Both the position numbers and the translations under genes were made by a program. Of a stretch of DNA of 64,000 nt, positions 1 through 10,040 are shown one piece after another (positions within the stretch are counted from its first letter, which is position 1; every line of letters starts with the position of its first letter). Below the pieces are notes generated by a model. That model was given only the letters and a program-made list of their open reading frames with translations, was not told the DNA's origin and did not search any database. The DNA is from Methanococcoides orientis (GTDB lineage Archaea > Halobacteriota > Methanosarcinia > Methanosarcinales > Methanosarcinaceae), in the NCBI RefSeq assembly GCF_021184045.1, contig NZ_CP073710.1:186001-250000 (forward strand), read 5' to 3'.

Positions 1-39
1 GGTGCAACACGTTCGAGTAAATTCGTACCATTGAAGTAA
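1..39 (+). CDS. rps19: Ribosomal protein uS19, 3' end only
   Basis: The first 39 bases read, in frame 1, as GATRSSKFVPLK followed by TAA. A basic tail ending in KFVPLK is what the uS19 C-terminus looks like, and rps19 is the expected gene directly before rpl22 in archaeal S10 operons. The rest lies left of the window. The rpl22 ATG follows the stop by 10 bases, with the GGTGAT ribosome binding site in between. Confidence 0.85.
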   Translation, partial: GATRSSKFVPLK

Positions 40-49
40 GGTGATGTGA

Positions 50-505
50 ATGGCAAGAATCAACTATACAACAGATCTCGATCCAGAGACCAGTTCAAAG
101 GCAATGGGTTCAGAGCTTCATATCTCACCTAAGAAATCACGTGAACTCTGCAAAGCAGTTAAAGGTATGAAAACAAAGGCAGCAAAACGCTATCTCGAAG
201 AGGTCGTCTCTTTGAAGCAGGCAGTGCCTTTTGGCAGGCACAATGACAGCCTTGGTCACAGAAAGGGTCCAATGGCAGCAGGTCGTTATCCTGTAAAGGT
301 TGCATCTGAAATGCTTAAGTTGCTCAAGAATGCAGAGAGCAATGCAGAATACAAGGGTCTGAATGCAGATCACATGTACATTGCACATGCAGCAGCAAAG
401 CGTGGACGTGTGATTCATGGTATGAGACCAAGGGCTCGCGGAAGGGCAAGTCCGAAAAACACGGAAACTGTCAATATTGAGATGATCATAAGCGAGGTGC
501 GCTAA
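50..505 (+). CDS. rpl22: 50S ribosomal protein uL22
   Basis: A 151-residue protein of normal archaeal uL22 length. It lines the peptide exit tunnel and binds 23S rRNA. The N-terminal half has the [15 protein letters not shown] segment and the C-terminus the conserved [18 protein letters not shown] hook, both diagnostic for archaeal L22. ATG follows GGTGATGTGA closely. Its TAA overlaps the rps3 ATG (TAATG), implying translational coupling. Position between rps19 and rps3 confirms the identity. Confidence 0.97.
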   Translation: MARINYTTDLDPETSSKAMGSELHISPKKSRELCKAVKGMKTKAAKRYLEEVVSLKQAVPFGRHNDSLGHRKGPMAAGRYPVKVASEMLKLLKNAESNAEYKGLNADHMYIAHAAAKRGRVIHGMRPRARGRASPKNTETVNIEMIISEVR

Positions 506-1443
506 TGGCTGTAGAGAAAAAGTTCGTTCAGGATGGATACATTAAGGCATCCATGGATGAATATTTTGCAAAACAATTAAGCAGGGCTGGTTATGGTGGT
601 ATGGAACTCAACCGTACTCCAATGGGTACCCAGATAACAGTCTATGCTGAGAAACCAGGTATGGTTATCGGAAAGGCTGGTAAGGTTATCCGTAAACTGA
701 CCCGTGATGTAGACAGGTTATATGACCTGGACAACCCTCAGATCGATGCACAGGAAGTCAAGAAGCCTGAACTGAATGCACAGATGATGGCATCAAGACT
801 TGCTTCATCCATCGAAAGAGGATGGTATTTCAGGAAAGCCGGTCACAACACCATGCGTGCTATCATGAACGCTGGTGCGCTTGGCTGTGAGATCGTCATC
901 TCCGGAAAACTGACCGGTGCAAGGTCAAGGGTGGAGAAGATGGTCAACGGTTATATCAAGCACGCAGGAAAACCTGCTGAAGATATTGTTGACGACGGTT
1001 TCGCTGTTGCTGTCAAGAAACTCGGTACCCTCGGATGCAGGGTACGTATCATTCATCCTAATGCAGTCCTTCCGGACGCATACAGAATGAAGACTGCCGA
1101 GGAACTTGCAGCATCAGGTGTCGTTGCTCCTGCTGAAGAAGCAAAGAGTGCAGGCATTGAGGAGCTTGTAGAAGCTGAAGGTGCAGTTGCAGAGGCTGAA
1201 GAAACAGTTGTTGAAGCAGCAACAGAAGTAGAAGCTGAAACTGTAGAAGCAGCAGTTGAAGAAACATCAGAAGCAGAAGTTGTAGCAGAAGAAACTATGG
1301 CTGAATCAGCAGACGATGAATCCGAAGCTACAATTGAGATCGTTGATGGGGAAGAACGCCGTGAGGTCAACAATGTATGGCAGCACAAACATGAAGGTCA
1401 CGACTATTGGCACCCAATGGCCCGTGTCCACAGGGAGGGCTAA
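505..1443 (+). CDS. rps3: 30S ribosomal protein uS3 with long acidic tail
   Basis: uS3 shapes the mRNA entry channel of the small subunit. Residues about 1-210 are a standard archaeal S3, with a KH-type segment around [20 protein letters not shown] and then [19 protein letters not shown]. From about residue 213 the protein runs into a roughly 75-residue Glu/Ala/Val-rich stretch, then a His-rich end ([19 protein letters not shown]). At 312 residues it is much longer than the conserved S3 core. Acidic S3 tails occur in related methanogens and halophiles as far as I recall. The encoding DNA is purine-rich and repetitive (about 1150-1330). It is coupled to rpl22 by TAATG. Confidence 0.96.
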   Translation: MAVEKKFVQDGYIKASMDEYFAKQLSRAGYGGMELNRTPMGTQITVYAEKPGMVIGKAGKVIRKLTRDVDRLYDLDNPQIDAQEVKKPELNAQMMASRLASSIERGWYFRKAGHNTMRAIMNAGALGCEIVISGKLTGARSRVEKMVNGYIKHAGKPAEDIVDDGFAVAVKKLGTLGCRVRIIHPNAVLPDAYRMKTAEELAASGVVAPAEEAKSAGIEELVEAEGAVAEAEETVVEAATEVEAETVEAAVEETSEAEVVAEETMAESADDESEATIEIVDGEERREVNNVWQHKHEGHDYWHPMARVHREG

Positions 1444-1445
1444 TC

Positions 1446-1649
1446 ATGGCAATTCTTCGTACAAAAGAAATAAGGGATATGAACCCACACGAACGTGTGG
1501 ACGAACTTGAGAAGATCCGAAGTGAGCTTATCCGTGAGCGCGCACTTGCATCAGCAGGTGGAGCTCCTGATAATCCAGGTAGGATCGGTGAGCTTAGAAG
1601 GACAGTTGCAAAGATCAAAACGATCCAGAACGAACTGAAGGAGATCTGA
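1446..1649 (+). CDS. rpl29: 50S ribosomal protein uL29
   Basis: A 67-residue protein starting [13 protein letters not shown], with [16 protein letters not shown]-like helix content ([19 protein letters not shown]), the two-helix uL29 fold. It sits on the 50S subunit beside the tunnel exit, a docking site for SRP. I use the ATG at 1446, two bases after the rps3 stop; an upstream in-frame ATG at 1407 lies inside rps3 and would add a non-L29 leader. Confidence 0.96.
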   Translation: MAILRTKEIRDMNPHERVDELEKIRSELIRERALASAGGAPDNPGRIGELRRTVAKIKTIQNELKEI

Positions 1650-1650
1650 T

Positions 1651-1956
1651 TTGGAAGCATCGGCTTCTAATCTGATTTTCCACGAGCTTATCGGGCTTGT
1701 TACGGAAATAATCGAGTCAACAAATCCCACACTAAATAACATAAAAGGCAGAGTGGTCAACGAGACACGCAATATGCTTGTGATCGAAACGGAAGATATG
1801 GAAGAGAAAATGGTTCCTAAAGAGGGAACTGTTTTTATATTTCATATCCCATCCCATTCTGCTAATCAAGATCAACGTGTTATAACAGACGGGAAATTAT
1901 TGCTCTCACAACCCGAGAATAGAGTCAAGAATCTTAAGAAAATACGCATGAGGTAA
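1651..1956 (+). CDS. rnp1: Ribonuclease P protein component 1 (Rpp29/Pop4)
   Basis: A 101-residue Sm-like barrel protein that supports the RNase P RNA in maturing tRNA 5' ends. The segment [17 protein letters not shown] with [17 protein letters not shown] and the end [11 protein letters not shown] is typical of archaeal Rpp29. Its place between rpl29 and rps17 is the standard euryarchaeal position. The likely start is TTG at 1651, one base after the rpl29 stop, with GGAGAT upstream. This TTG start is an inference from frame and spacing. Confidence 0.94.
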   Translation: MEASASNLIFHELIGLVTEIIESTNPTLNNIKGRVVNETRNMLVIETEDMEEKMVPKEGTVFIFHIPSHSANQDQRVITDGKLLLSQPENRVKNLKKIRMR

Positions 1957-1961
1957 TAATC

Positions 1962-2291
1962 ATGGCAAAAGATATTGGATTGGATGTACCAGAGCCGTCC
2001 AAGGAATGTGATGACGTAAATTGTCCATTCCACGGCAACCTCTCCGTAAGGGGACAGATCCTCGTCGGTACTGTTGTAAGCGACAAGATGGACAAGACAG
2101 TGGTCATTCAACAAAGGCGTGAAAAGCTGATAAATAAATACCAGAGATATGAGAAGAGGCAATCAAAGATCCACGCTCACAATCCACCATGCATCGATGC
2201 AAAGGTTGGAGATATTGTGACATTCGCTGAATGTCGCCCTCTCAGCAAAACCAAATCATATGTAGTCGTTAAGTCGGAGGTGCAGGCGTGA
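1962..2291 (+). CDS. rps17: 30S ribosomal protein uS17
   Basis: A 109-residue primary 16S rRNA binder. It shows the archaeal N-terminus [19 protein letters not shown], then the OB-fold core [20 protein letters not shown] and a [14 protein letters not shown] motif. The start ATG follows GAGGTAATAATC. The TGA overlaps the GTG start of rpl14. Gene order rnp1-rps17-rpl14 is the expected one. Confidence 0.97.
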   Translation: MAKDIGLDVPEPSKECDDVNCPFHGNLSVRGQILVGTVVSDKMDKTVVIQQRREKLINKYQRYEKRQSKIHAHNPPCIDAKVGDIVTFAECRPLSKTKSYVVVKSEVQA

Positions 2292-2686
2292 GGGGTATTC
2301 GTTCAACGATCCCACGCGCACTGAATGCCGGCGCTAAGATCGAATGTGTTGATAACACTGGTGCACGTACTGTAGAGATCATCTCAGTCAAAAAGTACCG
2401 AGGTGTAAAGAACAGGATGCCAAAGGCAGGTATTGGCGACATGTGTGTCGTATCTGTAAAGAAGGGTACTCCTGAGATGCGCAAGCAGATCATTTACGCA
2501 GTCGTTGTACGCCAAAAGAAGGAATTCCGCCGCCCGGATGGTCTGAGAGTAAGTTTCGAAGACAACGCGGTAGTGATCGTAGATGATAAGGGTATCCCAA
2601 AGGGAACCGACATCAAAGGTCCTGTTGCAAGAGAAGCAGCAGAAAGATTCCCAAAGATCGGTACAACAGCATCCATGATCGTATGA
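2288..2686 (+). CDS. rpl14: 50S ribosomal protein uL14
   Basis: A 132-residue uL14, which sits at the subunit interface and near factor-binding sites. The core [20 protein letters not shown] and the C-terminal [16 protein letters not shown] are conserved archaeal/eukaryal L14 motifs. It starts at GTG 2288, with GGAGGTG seven bases upstream inside the rps17 end, so the two genes overlap by four bases. Confidence 0.97.
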   Translation: MRGIRSTIPRALNAGAKIECVDNTGARTVEIISVKKYRGVKNRMPKAGIGDMCVVSVKKGTPEMRKQIIYAVVVRQKKEFRRPDGLRVSFEDNAVVIVDDKGIPKGTDIKGPVAREAAERFPKIGTTASMIV

Positions 2687-2697
2687 GGTGTTAAATT

Positions 2698-3051
2698 ATG
2701 GTATCAAATCAGCCAAGAAAACAGAGGAAAGCACGTTACAATGCACCCCTCCACATCAGGCAGAAATATATGGCTGCACCTCTTTCAAAGGAGCTTCGCG
2801 GCAAGTATGGTCGCAGTGCAAGCGTTATTGTCGGTGACACTGTTGTGGTAATGCGTGGTGACCATGCAGGTACTAAAGGAAAGGTCGAAGCATTGTCCTT
2901 GAAGAGCGGAACCATCGTAGTCGAAGGTGTTTCTGTTAGCAAGGTAGATGGAACCGAGGTTCCAAGACCGATCTATCCTTCAAATGTGATGATAACATCA
3001 CTTGAACTGAACGATAAACGCAGAGAATCAATATTATCTAGAGGTAGGTGA
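2698..3051 (+). CDS. rpl24: 50S ribosomal protein uL24
   Basis: A 117-residue protein that starts 50S assembly at the 5' end of 23S rRNA. The N-terminus [19 protein letters not shown] and the KOW motif ([20 protein letters not shown]) are clear. The last codons overlap the ribosome binding site of rps4e, so translation of the two genes is probably coupled. Confidence 0.97.
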   Translation: MVSNQPRKQRKARYNAPLHIRQKYMAAPLSKELRGKYGRSASVIVGDTVVVMRGDHAGTKGKVEALSLKSGTIVVEGVSVSKVDGTEVPRPIYPSNVMITSLELNDKRRESILSRGR

Positions 3052-3056
3052 TTCTA

Positions 3057-3767
3057 GTGGGCAATCATCAAAAGAGAATATCTGTCCCAAATAGCTGGCA
3101 GATCTCAAAGAAGTCCAACAAATGGATAACATCCACAAGACCAGGTCCTCATAACAGATTACAGAGTCTTCCTCTTGCTGTTGTGCTTAGGGACATGCTT
3201 GGTGTCGTTGACAACCGGGCAGAAGCAAAGAGAATACTTTCAGAAGGCAAGGTCCTTGTTGACGGAGTCGCAAGGAAGGATCTAAGGTTCCCTGTAGGTT
3301 TGATGGATGTAATTAGCATCCCATTGAACAATACAGAATACCTTATATTGCTTGATGGTAAGGGAAGGCTTGTTCTGAACAAGCTTGAGGGTATGGGCGC
3401 AAACAAACTGTGCCGTATTGAAAATAAGACTGTCATCAAGGGCGGAAACGTACAGATGAACCTGAACGATGGTACAAACCTTAATGGTTCCAACGATTAC
3501 AATACAAAGGATTCAATCATACTTTCCCTTCCTGACAAGTCAATTGTAAAACACATCAAGTACGAAGTAGGCAATCTTGCAATGATCGTTGGTGGAAGCC
3601 ACTCTGGAGAGATCGGTACTATCAAAGAGATCAACAAGGTAAGGAGCTCTAAGTACAACACAGTGACCATCTCCGGTGAAACCGAGTTCGAGACAATCGA
3701 GAACTATGTTTTCGTAGTAGGCGAGAAGGAGCCAGAGATCAGCTTAGGTGGTGAGTCAATTGAGTAA
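3057..3767 (+). CDS. rps4e: 30S ribosomal protein eS4
   Basis: A 236-residue archaeal/eukaryal-type S4e with an S4 RNA-binding domain ([20 protein letters not shown]) and a C-terminal KOW region ([18 protein letters not shown]). I place the start at GTG 3057, giving [14 protein letters not shown], the normal eS4 N-terminus, five bases after AGGTGA. A GTG at 3048 is also in frame but would sit within that binding site. Not to be confused with uS4, encoded at 20762. Confidence 0.96.
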   Translation: MGNHQKRISVPNSWQISKKSNKWITSTRPGPHNRLQSLPLAVVLRDMLGVVDNRAEAKRILSEGKVLVDGVARKDLRFPVGLMDVISIPLNNTEYLILLDGKGRLVLNKLEGMGANKLCRIENKTVIKGGNVQMNLNDGTNLNGSNDYNTKDSIILSLPDKSIVKHIKYEVGNLAMIVGGSHSGEIGTIKEINKVRSSKYNTVTISGETEFETIENYVFVVGEKEPEISLGGESIE

Positions 3768-4269
3768 CTCAATGAGAGATCCTAAGGTCGATAAAGTGGT
3801 CGTCCACATGGGTGTTGGAGAAAGTGGTCAGCACCTTGTAGATGCAGAAGGGATCCTTGAAGCTGTTACCGGTCAGACCGTTATAAGAAGCTATGCAAAG
3901 AGAACTTTGCCTGCTTTCAGTATCAAAAAGAACGAGCCTATCGGATGCAAGGTAACTCTCCGTGGAGATGCTGCAGAAGATTTCCTGACAACATCTCTGG
4001 AAATTATCGAAAAAACACTCCGTGCATCCCAGTTCGATGACTATGGTAACGTTTCTTTTGGTGTTGAAGAACACACTGACTATCCTGGCATGAGGTACGA
4101 TCCTAACATCGGTATCTTTGGAATGGATATAAATGTGGTTGTAAACCGTCCTGGTTACAGGGTAAACAAAAGAAGGGTCATGAAGCGAAAGATACCAACT
4201 TCCCACAAAATCTCAAAAGAGGATACGATATCTTTCTTTAAAGAAAATTATGGTGTGGAGGTAGAATAA
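3760..4269 (+). CDS. rpl5: 50S ribosomal protein uL5
   Basis: About 169 residues. uL5 carries 5S rRNA into the central protuberance. Motifs [19 protein letters not shown] and [21 protein letters not shown] are typical. The start is uncertain: TTG 3760 ([10 protein letters not shown]) lies five bases after GGTGAG and overlaps the eS4 stop, while GTG 3748, GTG 3751 and ATG 3772 are in frame. I prefer TTG 3760 because the N-terminus matches what I recall for Methanosarcina L5. Confidence 0.95.
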   Translation: MSNSMRDPKVDKVVVHMGVGESGQHLVDAEGILEAVTGQTVIRSYAKRTLPAFSIKKNEPIGCKVTLRGDAAEDFLTTSLEIIEKTLRASQFDDYGNVSFGVEEHTDYPGMRYDPNIGIFGMDINVVVNRPGYRVNKRRVMKRKIPTSHKISKEDTISFFKENYGVEVE

Positions 4270-4421
4270 TGACTCAGACAGAGAAGAACTTTGGAAGAGG
4301 CGCAAACGAGTGTAAAAGATGCGGCAGAAAGCAGGGTCTCGTACGCAAGTATGGTATCTACCTTTGCAGGCATTGTTTCAGGGAAATTGCCCATGATATG
4401 GGATTTGAAAAATATACATGA
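4269..4421 (+). CDS. rps14: 30S ribosomal protein uS14, zinc-binding type
   Basis: A 50-residue protein. Translation from ATG 4269 gives [20 protein letters not shown] and ends [14 protein letters not shown]. The pairs CKRC (Cys15, Cys18) and CRHC (Cys33, Cys36) form the zinc site of the C+ form of uS14. Its ATG overlaps the rpl5 TAA (TAATG). Position between rpl5 and rps8 is standard. Confidence 0.96.
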   Translation: MTQTEKNFGRGANECKRCGRKQGLVRKYGIYLCRHCFREIAHDMGFEKYT

Positions 4422-4432
4422 GGTGAACAGGT

Positions 4433-4825
4433 ATGGTATTATTAGATCCTCTTGCTGACGCGTTATCTATGATCAAGAACGCTGAAGCTGTTGGTAAAGA
4501 TTCCTGCACTATCAAGCCCGCATCAAAGCTCATAGGGAATGTCCTTAAGGTCATGAAGGACCGTGGATATATCGGTGAGTTTGAGTTTGTGGAAGATGGT
4601 AAGGCTGGAGTATATACAGTAGAACTTATTGGACGTATTAACAAGTGTGGAGCTATCAAGCCACGTTATTCAGTTGGAGCAACCGAGTTCGAGAAATGGG
4701 AGAAACAGTTCCTTCCTGCAAAGAACTTTGGTGTTCTGATCCTTACAACACCTCAGGGAGTAATTTCCCAGTATGAGGCTCGTGAGAATAACGTTGGTGG
4801 CCAGTTATTATCATTTGTGTACTAA
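4433..4825 (+). CDS. rps8: 30S ribosomal protein uS8
   Basis: A 130-residue 16S rRNA binder and in many organisms a translational regulator of the spc operon. The N-terminal [16 protein letters not shown] and the C-terminal [27 protein letters not shown] are standard. The ATG follows GAGGTGAACAG. It lies 11 bases after rps14. Confidence 0.97.
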   Translation: MVLLDPLADALSMIKNAEAVGKDSCTIKPASKLIGNVLKVMKDRGYIGEFEFVEDGKAGVYTVELIGRINKCGAIKPRYSVGATEFEKWEKQFLPAKNFGVLILTTPQGVISQYEARENNVGGQLLSFVY

Positions 4826-4842
4826 TTTAAGGGTGAGATGAT

Positions 4843-5376
4843 ATGGCAAAAGAAATCAAAAAAATAATCTCGATTCCTGAAGGTGTGACAGTAACGTTAG
4901 AAAATAACGTTCTGTCCGCTTCAGGGCCCAAAGGTACTAACACAAGATTCGTGTGGTATCCAGGTGTAAACATTGAAGTGAACGGTTCAGAAGTGATCGT
5001 TGACTCTCCATCATCGAGGAAAAAACAGAAAGCAATGGTCGGAACGCTTTCTTCCCACATCAATAATATGATGAAGGGAGCTGTGGATGGATTTGAGTAC
5101 CACATGAAAGTGGTCTACTCTCACTTTCCAATGCAGCTTAAGGTCGAAGGAAAGCAGTTTGTCATCAGTAACTTCCTTGGTGAGAAGAAGCCAAGGGTTT
5201 CCAAGATCCTTGGTGAGACAACTGTAAAAACAAGTGGTGACGAAGTCATTGTCTCCGGTATCAACAAGGAAGATGTCGGTCAGACCGCTGCTAACATAGA
5301 GCAGAAGACAAAGATCAAACGCTTTGATCCACGTGTGTTCCAGGATGGTATATACATCGTTGAGAAGAGGGTATGA
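4843..5376 (+). CDS. rpl6: 50S ribosomal protein uL6
   Basis: A 177-residue uL6, near the sarcin-ricin loop. Motifs include [21 protein letters not shown] and the C-terminal [20 protein letters not shown], which is archaeal/eukaryal in style. The ATG follows GGTGAGATGAT. Confidence 0.97.
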   Translation: MAKEIKKIISIPEGVTVTLENNVLSASGPKGTNTRFVWYPGVNIEVNGSEVIVDSPSSRKKQKAMVGTLSSHINNMMKGAVDGFEYHMKVVYSHFPMQLKVEGKQFVISNFLGEKKPRVSKILGETTVKTSGDEVIVSGINKEDVGQTAANIEQKTKIKRFDPRVFQDGIYIVEKRV

Positions 5377-5399
5377 GAGAGAAAGTGTAGGTGATCTGA

Positions 5400-5846
5400 A
5401 TGGAAGATACAGTTAATGAAACTAACATGAAAGAAGCAGTTACCACTGAACTTGCACTTGATGATGAGTCCAAGAGACTTTTTAAAGTCAGGAAAGTCCA
5501 GAAGGCTAAGAAACCTGCATTCAAGAGGACTGATTCACACAAGTACAAGCGTCTGGATTCCAACTGGAGAAGGCCAAGAGGTCTTCAGGGCAAGCAGCGC
5601 AAGCACATTGCTGCAAAAGGTGCTCTTGCACAGGTAGGATATGGCAGTCCTGCAGCAGTAAAAGGTCTTCACCCATCCGGGTATGCAGAAGTTCTTGTGA
5701 ACACCGTTAAAGACGTTGATGACGTTGATGCTTCCTTTGAAGCTATAAGGATCGCAAGGACCGTTGGTGGAAGGAAGAAAGCAATCATCGAGGCAAAAGC
5801 AACTGAAATGGGTATTAAGATATTGAACCCTACCAGGAGTGAGTAA
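5400..5846 (+). CDS. rpl32e: 50S ribosomal protein eL32
   Basis: A 148-residue protein found only in archaea and eukaryotes. The signature [16 protein letters not shown] followed by [20 protein letters not shown] is clear. The first about 40 residues are acidic and look non-conserved, a typical variable arm. The ATG follows AGGTGATCTGA. Confidence 0.96.
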   Translation: MEDTVNETNMKEAVTTELALDDESKRLFKVRKVQKAKKPAFKRTDSHKYKRLDSNWRRPRGLQGKQRKHIAAKGALAQVGYGSPAAVKGLHPSGYAEVLVNTVKDVDDVDASFEAIRIARTVGGRKKAIIEAKATEMGIKILNPTRSE

Positions 5847-5847
5847 G

Positions 5848-6294
5848 ATGACTAATCTCACAAACCAGAAAAAACTTGCAGCAAAGGTCCTGGGATGCGG
5901 AGTCCACAAGGTCTGGTTAGATCCTGAAGCTTCTGCTGAAATAGCAGTTGCTATTACAAGAGAAGATATCCGTGGTCTTATCGCAGGCGGAAGCATAAAA
6001 GCAGAGCTTGTAAAGGGTGTTAGCCGCGGACGCGCAAGAGAAAGGGATGCAAAACGTAAATACGGCCACCGCAAGGGTCATGGTTCCCGTAAAGGTAGAA
6101 AGGGTGCACGTAACCCGAGGAAAGAGCAGTGGATGAAAAAAATCCGTGCTCTCAGAAGGAGGCTTAAAGAGCTTCGTGCAGATGGTACACTCGATAAGTC
6201 CACATACTGCAAGGTCTACCGTAAAGCAAAGGGTGGCGAGTATAGGAACTTAGCTCATATGGAAGCGCATCTTAATATTAAGAAGACAGAATGA
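5848..6294 (+). CDS. rpl19e: 50S ribosomal protein eL19
   Basis: A 148-residue eL19 at the tunnel exit region of the large subunit, strongly basic in the middle ([20 protein letters not shown]). The N-terminus [20 protein letters not shown] is conserved. I use ATG 5848, one base after the eL32 stop with AGGAGTGAG upstream; a GTG at 5839 is in frame but lies inside eL32. Confidence 0.96.
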   Translation: MTNLTNQKKLAAKVLGCGVHKVWLDPEASAEIAVAITREDIRGLIAGGSIKAELVKGVSRGRARERDAKRKYGHRKGHGSRKGRKGARNPRKEQWMKKIRALRRRLKELRADGTLDKSTYCKVYRKAKGGEYRNLAHMEAHLNIKKTE

Positions 6295-6353
6295 GCCTGA
6301 GGAATAAACAATGAAGACAAATTTACATGTTAAGTTGATGTGGAGGATCTAAT

Positions 6354-6875
6354 ATGGCTACAGGAGCCCGTTATAAAGTCCCATTCAGGCGACGAAGGGA
6401 AGGGCGTACAGATTATCACCAGAGACTCAGGTTACTTCTGTCAAAAGAGGATCGTGTGGTTGTGCGTAAGAGCACAAGGCACATGCAGTTGCAACTTGTG
6501 GCACCAGATGCAAAGGGAGATATGACATTAACGTCAGCTATCTCTACTGAGCTTGGGAAATATGGATACGAGGAAGCAACCGGTAACACAACCGCAGCAT
6601 ACCTTACAGGTTTCTTGTTCGGACACAAGGCACTTAAGGAAGGCTATGAGAGCGGTGTACTGGATATCGGAATTCAGGCATCATCACCAGGATGTCGTGT
6701 ATATGCAGCACTCAAAGGTGCTGTTGACGCAGGACTGGATGTGCCTCACAATTCCTCAGTATTCCCATCTGATGAGCGTATAAGAGGAGAACACGTTGCA
6801 GAATATATGGAAGGATCCAATCTGCCGGAAGTGTTCGAAGCAGTTAAGGAAAAGATCCTTGCAGAGTTCAGTTAA
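6354..6875 (+). CDS. rpl18: 50S ribosomal protein uL18
   Basis: A 173-residue 5S rRNA-binding protein. The start [20 protein letters not shown] and the central [14 protein letters not shown] match archaeal uL18. ATG 6354 lies behind GGAGGATCTAAT. The 59-base gap before it is slightly longer than elsewhere in the operon and contains only a 13-codon ORF that I do not regard as real. Confidence 0.97.
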   Translation: MATGARYKVPFRRRREGRTDYHQRLRLLLSKEDRVVVRKSTRHMQLQLVAPDAKGDMTLTSAISTELGKYGYEEATGNTTAAYLTGFLFGHKALKEGYESGVLDIGIQASSPGCRVYAALKGAVDAGLDVPHNSSVFPSDERIRGEHVAEYMEGSNLPEVFEAVKEKILAEFS

Positions 6876-6886
6876 GGTGTGGTTAT

Positions 6887-7522
6887 ATGGCATATGAATA
6901 TAATGAGGAATGGGTACCCAAGACAAGGCTTGGTACGCTTGTTTCAGAAGGACAGGTTACTTCCATGGATGAAGCCATGGATTCCGGTCTCCCTATAAGG
7001 GAATCAAAAATCGTTGATATATTATTACCTGATCTGGAGGATGAAGTTCTCGATATCAACATGGTTCAGAGGATGACTGACTCTGGAAGACGTGTCAAGT
7101 TCAGGGCAACCGTTATCGTTGGAAACGGCGATGGTTTTGTTGGACTTGGTCAGGCAAAGGATGTACAGGTAGGACCTGCTATCAGAAAGGCTATTGACAA
7201 TGCAAAGATCAACATCACACGTATCAAACGTGGATGCGGTTCATGGGAATGCGGTTGTGGACTTCCACATACCGTTCCTTCCGAGGTCACTGGAAAGGTA
7301 GGTAGTGTCACTGTAGTATTGAAGCCTGCACCACGTGGACTTGGACTTGCTGCTGGAGGCACTGCAAAGAAAGTGCTTGAAAAAGCAGGTGTCAAGGACG
7401 TATGGACCCGCACAGAAGGTCAGACAAGGACCACTCTCAACTTCGCAAAGGCAACATACATTGCTCTGATGAACACAGGCACTGTAAGAAGGCCAATTGT
7501 ATTTGATGAGACGGAGGACTGA
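6887..7522 (+). CDS. rps5: 30S ribosomal protein uS5
   Basis: A 211-residue protein important for decoding accuracy. The double-stranded RNA binding part contains [19 protein letters not shown] and the C-terminal fold [20 protein letters not shown]. The segment CGSWECGCG (about residues 114-122) is typical of archaeal/eukaryal uS5. The start follows AAGGTGTGGTTAT. Confidence 0.97.
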   Translation: MAYEYNEEWVPKTRLGTLVSEGQVTSMDEAMDSGLPIRESKIVDILLPDLEDEVLDINMVQRMTDSGRRVKFRATVIVGNGDGFVGLGQAKDVQVGPAIRKAIDNAKINITRIKRGCGSWECGCGLPHTVPSEVTGKVGSVTVVLKPAPRGLGLAAGGTAKKVLEKAGVKDVWTRTEGQTRTTLNFAKATYIALMNTGTVRRPIVFDETED

Positions 7523-7524
7523 AT

Positions 7525-7986
7525 ATGTTCGCAGTAGTCAGAATGAGGGGCCAGGTAAATGTTCGCGGTGAGATCGAGGATACTCTCGGTATGCTTCGCC
7601 TTCACAAGGTCAACCATTGCGTATTCCTTGCTGACAACCCTAACAACAAGGGTATGATCCAGAAAGCAAAGGATTACATTGCATACGGTGCTATTGATGC
7701 TGATACTCTGGCAGATATAATTGCCAAGCGCGGCAGGCTCGAGGGCGATGAACGTGTGACAGATGCTTATGTGAAGGAGAATACTGATTTCGACTCCATT
7801 AAAGCATTCGCAGAAGCTCTTGTCAGCGGTAATGCAAAGATCAATGACGTTCCTGGTCTGAAGCCGGTTTTCAGGCTTCACCCACCAAGGAAAGGTCATG
7901 CTGGTATCAAGAGGACCGCTCAGCAGGGCGGTGTCCTTGGAAACCATGGTGAAGACATAAAGACACTTTTGAACAAGATGAGGTGA
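7525..7986 (+). CDS. rpl30: 50S ribosomal protein uL30, archaeal long form
   Basis: A 153-residue protein, longer than bacterial L30 (about 60) and normal for archaea. The N-terminus [20 protein letters not shown] and the C-terminus [21 protein letters not shown] are diagnostic. ATG 7525 follows the rps5 stop by two bases, so translation is probably coupled. Confidence 0.97.
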   Translation: MFAVVRMRGQVNVRGEIEDTLGMLRLHKVNHCVFLADNPNNKGMIQKAKDYIAYGAIDADTLADIIAKRGRLEGDERVTDAYVKENTDFDSIKAFAEALVSGNAKINDVPGLKPVFRLHPPRKGHAGIKRTAQQGGVLGNHGEDIKTLLNKMR

Positions 7987-7993
7987 TGTTACT

Positions 7994-8434
7994 ATGAGCA
8001 ACAAAACCAACACAAAGAAGTTCAGGGGTTCCCGCACCTGTGGTGGCGGTACTACTAAGAATCGCCGTGGTGCAGGTAACCGTGGTGGACGTGGTAGATC
8101 AGGTGAAAATAAGCATCACTTCACAAGGGCTTTACAGGGTGGATACATCCGTGGAAGCGGTCGTGGTTTCTCCCGTCCTTTGAAGATGATCCGCGATGTT
8201 TCAGTTGTGAACGTCGGTGAACTTGACGAACTTGCAGATCAGCTTGTTGAAGATGGTTTTGCACAGCTTGAAGCTGGTGCATATTCTATCAATCTTGCAG
8301 ATCTCGAAATTGAAAAAGTTCTTGGTACCGGAAAAGTAACAAAGAATATGGTTGTTACAGCAAGCAGCTTCTCAGGAGTTGCACGGAACAAGATCGAAAA
8401 TGCAGGTGGATCCTGCGTAGAAACCGAAGAGTAA
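7994..8434 (+). CDS. rpl15: 50S ribosomal protein uL15
   Basis: A 146-residue protein. The glycine- and arginine-rich N-terminus ([20 protein letters not shown]) threads into 23S rRNA. It is the last ribosomal gene of this block. Its stop codon lies inside the left arm of the hairpin at 8431-8452, which suggests the ribosomal transcript partly ends here before secY. Confidence 0.97.
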   Translation: MSNKTNTKKFRGSRTCGGGTTKNRRGAGNRGGRGRSGENKHHFTRALQGGYIRGSGRGFSRPLKMIRDVSVVNVGELDELADQLVEDGFAQLEAGAYSINLADLEIEKVLGTGKVTKNMVVTASSFSGVARNKIENAGGSCVETEE

Positions 8435-8452
8435 TGTCTTTTCAGACATTAC
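8431..8452 (+). terminator. Hairpin after rpl15, terminator-like
   Basis: A perfect 9-bp inverted repeat GTAATGTCT / AGACATTAC with a four-base TTTC loop includes the rpl15 stop codon and is followed by TTTTATATTTGTTG and more T-runs. This would uncouple secY from the ribosomal genes at least partly. Termination in archaea depends mostly on the T-run, so the hairpin could instead stabilise the 3' end. Confidence 0.6.
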
Positions 8453-8539
8453 TTTTATATTTGTTGCGTTTTTATTACTGCTGATTAATTTGATTAAAGA
8501 GAGTCTAATGGACTTTCAATCCGAATAAAGGTGTAGTTA

Positions 8540-10018
8540 ATGAGTCTCAGGGAGAGTTTGGAACCGTTTTTTAACAGATTGCCCGCCGTTGCAAGTCCAG
8601 AGGGGCATGTGCATTTTAAAAACAAGTTAATGTGGACTCTTGGAATACTGGTACTTTACTTTGCTCTTGCAAATGTACCACTGTTTGGTCTTTCAAGTGA
8701 TTCCATTGATTTGTTCGAACAATATAGAGCGTTCTTTGCTGGAGCATCAGGATCACTAATGCTTCTTGGTATAGGTCCTATTGTTACCGCATCTATTGTC
8801 CTTCAGCTTCTTGTGGGAGCTGACGTTATCAAGCTCAACATGTCCGATCCTGCAGACCAGGCGTTCTTCCAGGGTGCACAGAAATTTATGGTCTTTGTAA
8901 TGATCGTTCTTGAAGCTCTTCCACAGATCGTAGGAGGCTATATCCAGCCGGATGCCGGAGTAGCATCTGCTCTTGGAGTTGGTCTTGGAGTTGTTACGTT
9001 CATTATATTCATCCAGATCTGTATCGGCGGTATGCTTATCCTGTTCATGGATGAGATCGTGTCAAAATGGGGAATTGGTTCCGGTGTGGGACTGTTCATC
9101 GTTGCTGGTGTTTCGCAGCAGATCGTAACTGGATTGTTCAACTGGGAACTCGACACCGGAGGTCTTCCTATCGGAATTCTTCCAAAGTGGATATATATAG
9201 CTCAGAATGTGGGACTAGATTACATTTTCACAGGCGATGGGGCCATGTTCCTGCTTATCAGAGGTGGAATCCTGGCACTTGTGAGTACAGTTGCGATCTT
9301 CCTGCTGGTAGTATATGTAGAAAGTACCCGCATTGAGATCCCATTAGCACACAGCGCTGTAAGAGGTGCAAGGGGTAGGTTCCCTGTAAAGCTTATCTAT
9401 GCATCCGTTCTTCCGATGATCCTTGTAAGGGCTCTCCAGGCGAACATACAGATGATAGGTCTGCTACTTTCAGGACGTGGTATTACTCTGTTTGGTGAAT
9501 ACTATGGTTCCACTCCTATTAACGGTGTGATGTATTATCTTTCACCTATAAACAGTCCATATGACTGGATACCTTCACTTGTACGGGAAACATTTACAGG
9601 ATATGGTGCTCCGGTGCCTTCAATGTGGCAGGTAGGACTGCATGTTCTCGTTGATGCAACGTTCCTTATCGTTGGTGGTATCATATTCGCTCTGTTCTGG
9701 ATCGAAACTACTGGCATGGGTGCCAAACCTACTGCACAGAAAGTGTTCAATTCAGGAATGCAGATCCCTGGTTTCAGGCGTAATGTTGGAAGTATTGAGA
9801 AGGTCATGGTCAGGTACATCCCGAAGGTAACCATTATTGGTGGTGCTTTCATTGGCGGACTTACACTTCTGGCAAGTTTGCTGGGTACCATTGGTGGTGC
9901 CGGAGGTACAGGGTTACTGCTTACAGTAAGTATTGTATATCGTTTGTATGAGGATATTGCATCTGAACAGATGATGGAAATGCATCCAATGGTCAGATCT
10001 TTCTTCGGACAAGAATAA
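8540..10018 (+). CDS. secY: Preprotein translocase subunit SecY
   Basis: A 492-residue channel subunit of the Sec translocon in the cytoplasmic membrane, with about ten hydrophobic segments. The plug-region start ESLEPFFNRLPAVASPEGHV, the loop VESTRIEIPLAHSAVRGARG (cytosolic ribosome-binding loop) and the C-terminal YRLYEDIASEQMMEMHPMVR are archaeal Sec61-alpha-like. ATG 8540 lies behind AAAGGTGTAGTTA. It heads a run secY-adk-DUF106-cmk-truB with short gaps, probably one transcript. Confidence 0.97.
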   Translation: MSLRESLEPFFNRLPAVASPEGHVHFKNKLMWTLGILVLYFALANVPLFGLSSDSIDLFEQYRAFFAGASGSLMLLGIGPIVTASIVLQLLVGADVIKLNMSDPADQAFFQGAQKFMVFVMIVLEALPQIVGGYIQPDAGVASALGVGLGVVTFIIFIQICIGGMLILFMDEIVSKWGIGSGVGLFIVAGVSQQIVTGLFNWELDTGGLPIGILPKWIYIAQNVGLDYIFTGDGAMFLLIRGGILALVSTVAIFLLVVYVESTRIEIPLAHSAVRGARGRFPVKLIYASVLPMILVRALQANIQMIGLLLSGRGITLFGEYYGSTPINGVMYYLSPINSPYDWIPSLVRETFTGYGAPVPSMWQVGLHVLVDATFLIVGGIIFALFWIETTGMGAKPTAQKVFNSGMQIPGFRRNVGSIEKVMVRYIPKVTIIGGAFIGGLTLLASLLGTIGGAGGTGLLLTVSIVYRLYEDIASEQMMEMHPMVRSFFGQE

Positions 10019-10040
10019 ACGAAAAAATGGAGATATTTAA

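Noticed and set aside
1053-1388. Long minus-strand ORFs opposite the tail of rps3
   Set aside because: They are the complement of the repetitive Glu/Ala codons and yield Ser/Leu-only low-complexity peptides.
6311-6352. A 13-codon ORF (ATG to TAA) between rpl19e and rpl18
   Set aside because: It overlaps the ribosome binding site of rpl18 and has no site of its own; most likely chance.
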